Shown: positions 5,137 to 5,154 of the stretch, one piece after another
How positions within the stretch are numbered: position 1 is the first letter of the stretch
Layout of the letters: the number at the start of each line of letters is the position of its first letter
Source: an uncultured Candidatus Melainabacteria bacterium
GTDB taxonomy: Bacteria > Cyanobacteriota > Vampirovibrionia > Gastranaerophilales > Gastranaerophilaceae
Direction: 5' to 3'
NCBI GenBank assembly: GCA_934693215.1
Contig: CAKUVB010000121.1
Span: forward strand, 1-5,154
Length of the DNA: 5,154 nucleotides
Program-made: the position numbers and the translations under genes
The notes under the pieces: generated by a model
The model's database searches: none
Told to the model about the DNA's origin: nothing
The model's input: the letters and a program-made list of their open reading frames with translations, nothing else

Positions 5137-5154
5137 ACAGATTCCGTATCAAGT
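5137..5154. repeat. Left half of a probable second dispersed palindrome, cut by window end
   Basis: The window ends in ATTCCGTATCAAGT. Repeats of the form ATTCCGTATCAAG-TACGGAATGACG, in which TTCCGTA pairs with TACGGAA, commonly accompany the CGTCATT...CCAG repeat in intergenic DNA. Only the left arm and loop are visible, so this is an inference from recalled repeat families. Confidence 0.4.

Noticed and set aside
5134..5139. TTGACA on the plus strand as a -35 box near the window end
   Set aside because: A matching -10 would fall outside the window, and the bases belong to a probable dispersed repeat, so a promoter cannot be supported.

Overview
The window is AT-rich bacterial chromosome. 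Two proteins suggest an uncultured gut cyanobacterial relative of the Gastranaerophilales (Melainabacteria/Vampirovibrionia) type. The large one opens with MGMAASQAR and continues with a NQ-rich amphipathic helix, and the other opens with a short 'INSYAPSFRAT' tag. I recall both styles from that group. This assignment rests on memory of family style, not on a search. The dispersed-repeat fragments at the right edge fit such a genome but are not specific to it.

Left edge (1-150): the first 16 bases are, on the minus strand, the 5' end of a tRNA that looks like tRNA-Gln. A consensus promoter fires it leftwards out of the window. Back to back with it is a strong promoter for pgk, and a small perfect palindrome lies between the two -35 boxes.

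Housekeeping gene (151-1404): a complete phosphoglycerate kinase gene (pgk, lower glycolysis) on the plus strand, with its own promoter, a ribosome binding site and a perfect-palindrome intrinsic terminator.

Minus-strand accessory block (1414-4860): three genes of unknown function point towards pgk. In transcription order they are a 282-aa protein with an N-terminal tag, one membrane helix and a heptad-repeat coiled coil; a 643-aa Asn/Tyr/Asp/Thr-rich protein with a flagellar-axial-like helical N terminus and a coiled-coil C terminus; and a 63-aa basic small protein. The small gene has a textbook transcription unit of its own (TTGACA-N17-TATTAT, AAAGGAG, hairpin terminator). The intergenic gaps (196 and 213 bases) and separate signals suggest individual units, not one tight operon. 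The gap after the 643-aa gene holds a diverged tandem copy of that gene's last codons and 3' flank.

Right edge (4861-5154): no gene. It holds the leader of the 282-aa gene, short T-rich repeats, a copy of a 'CGTCATTACGAG...AATCCAG' dispersed palindromic repeat, a GGGGTT hairpin, and the left half of what looks like a second dispersed palindrome cut by the window end.

I see no CRISPR array, transposase, defence cassette or phage gene. The least understood content is the 643-aa/282-aa/63-aa set and the repeats around it.
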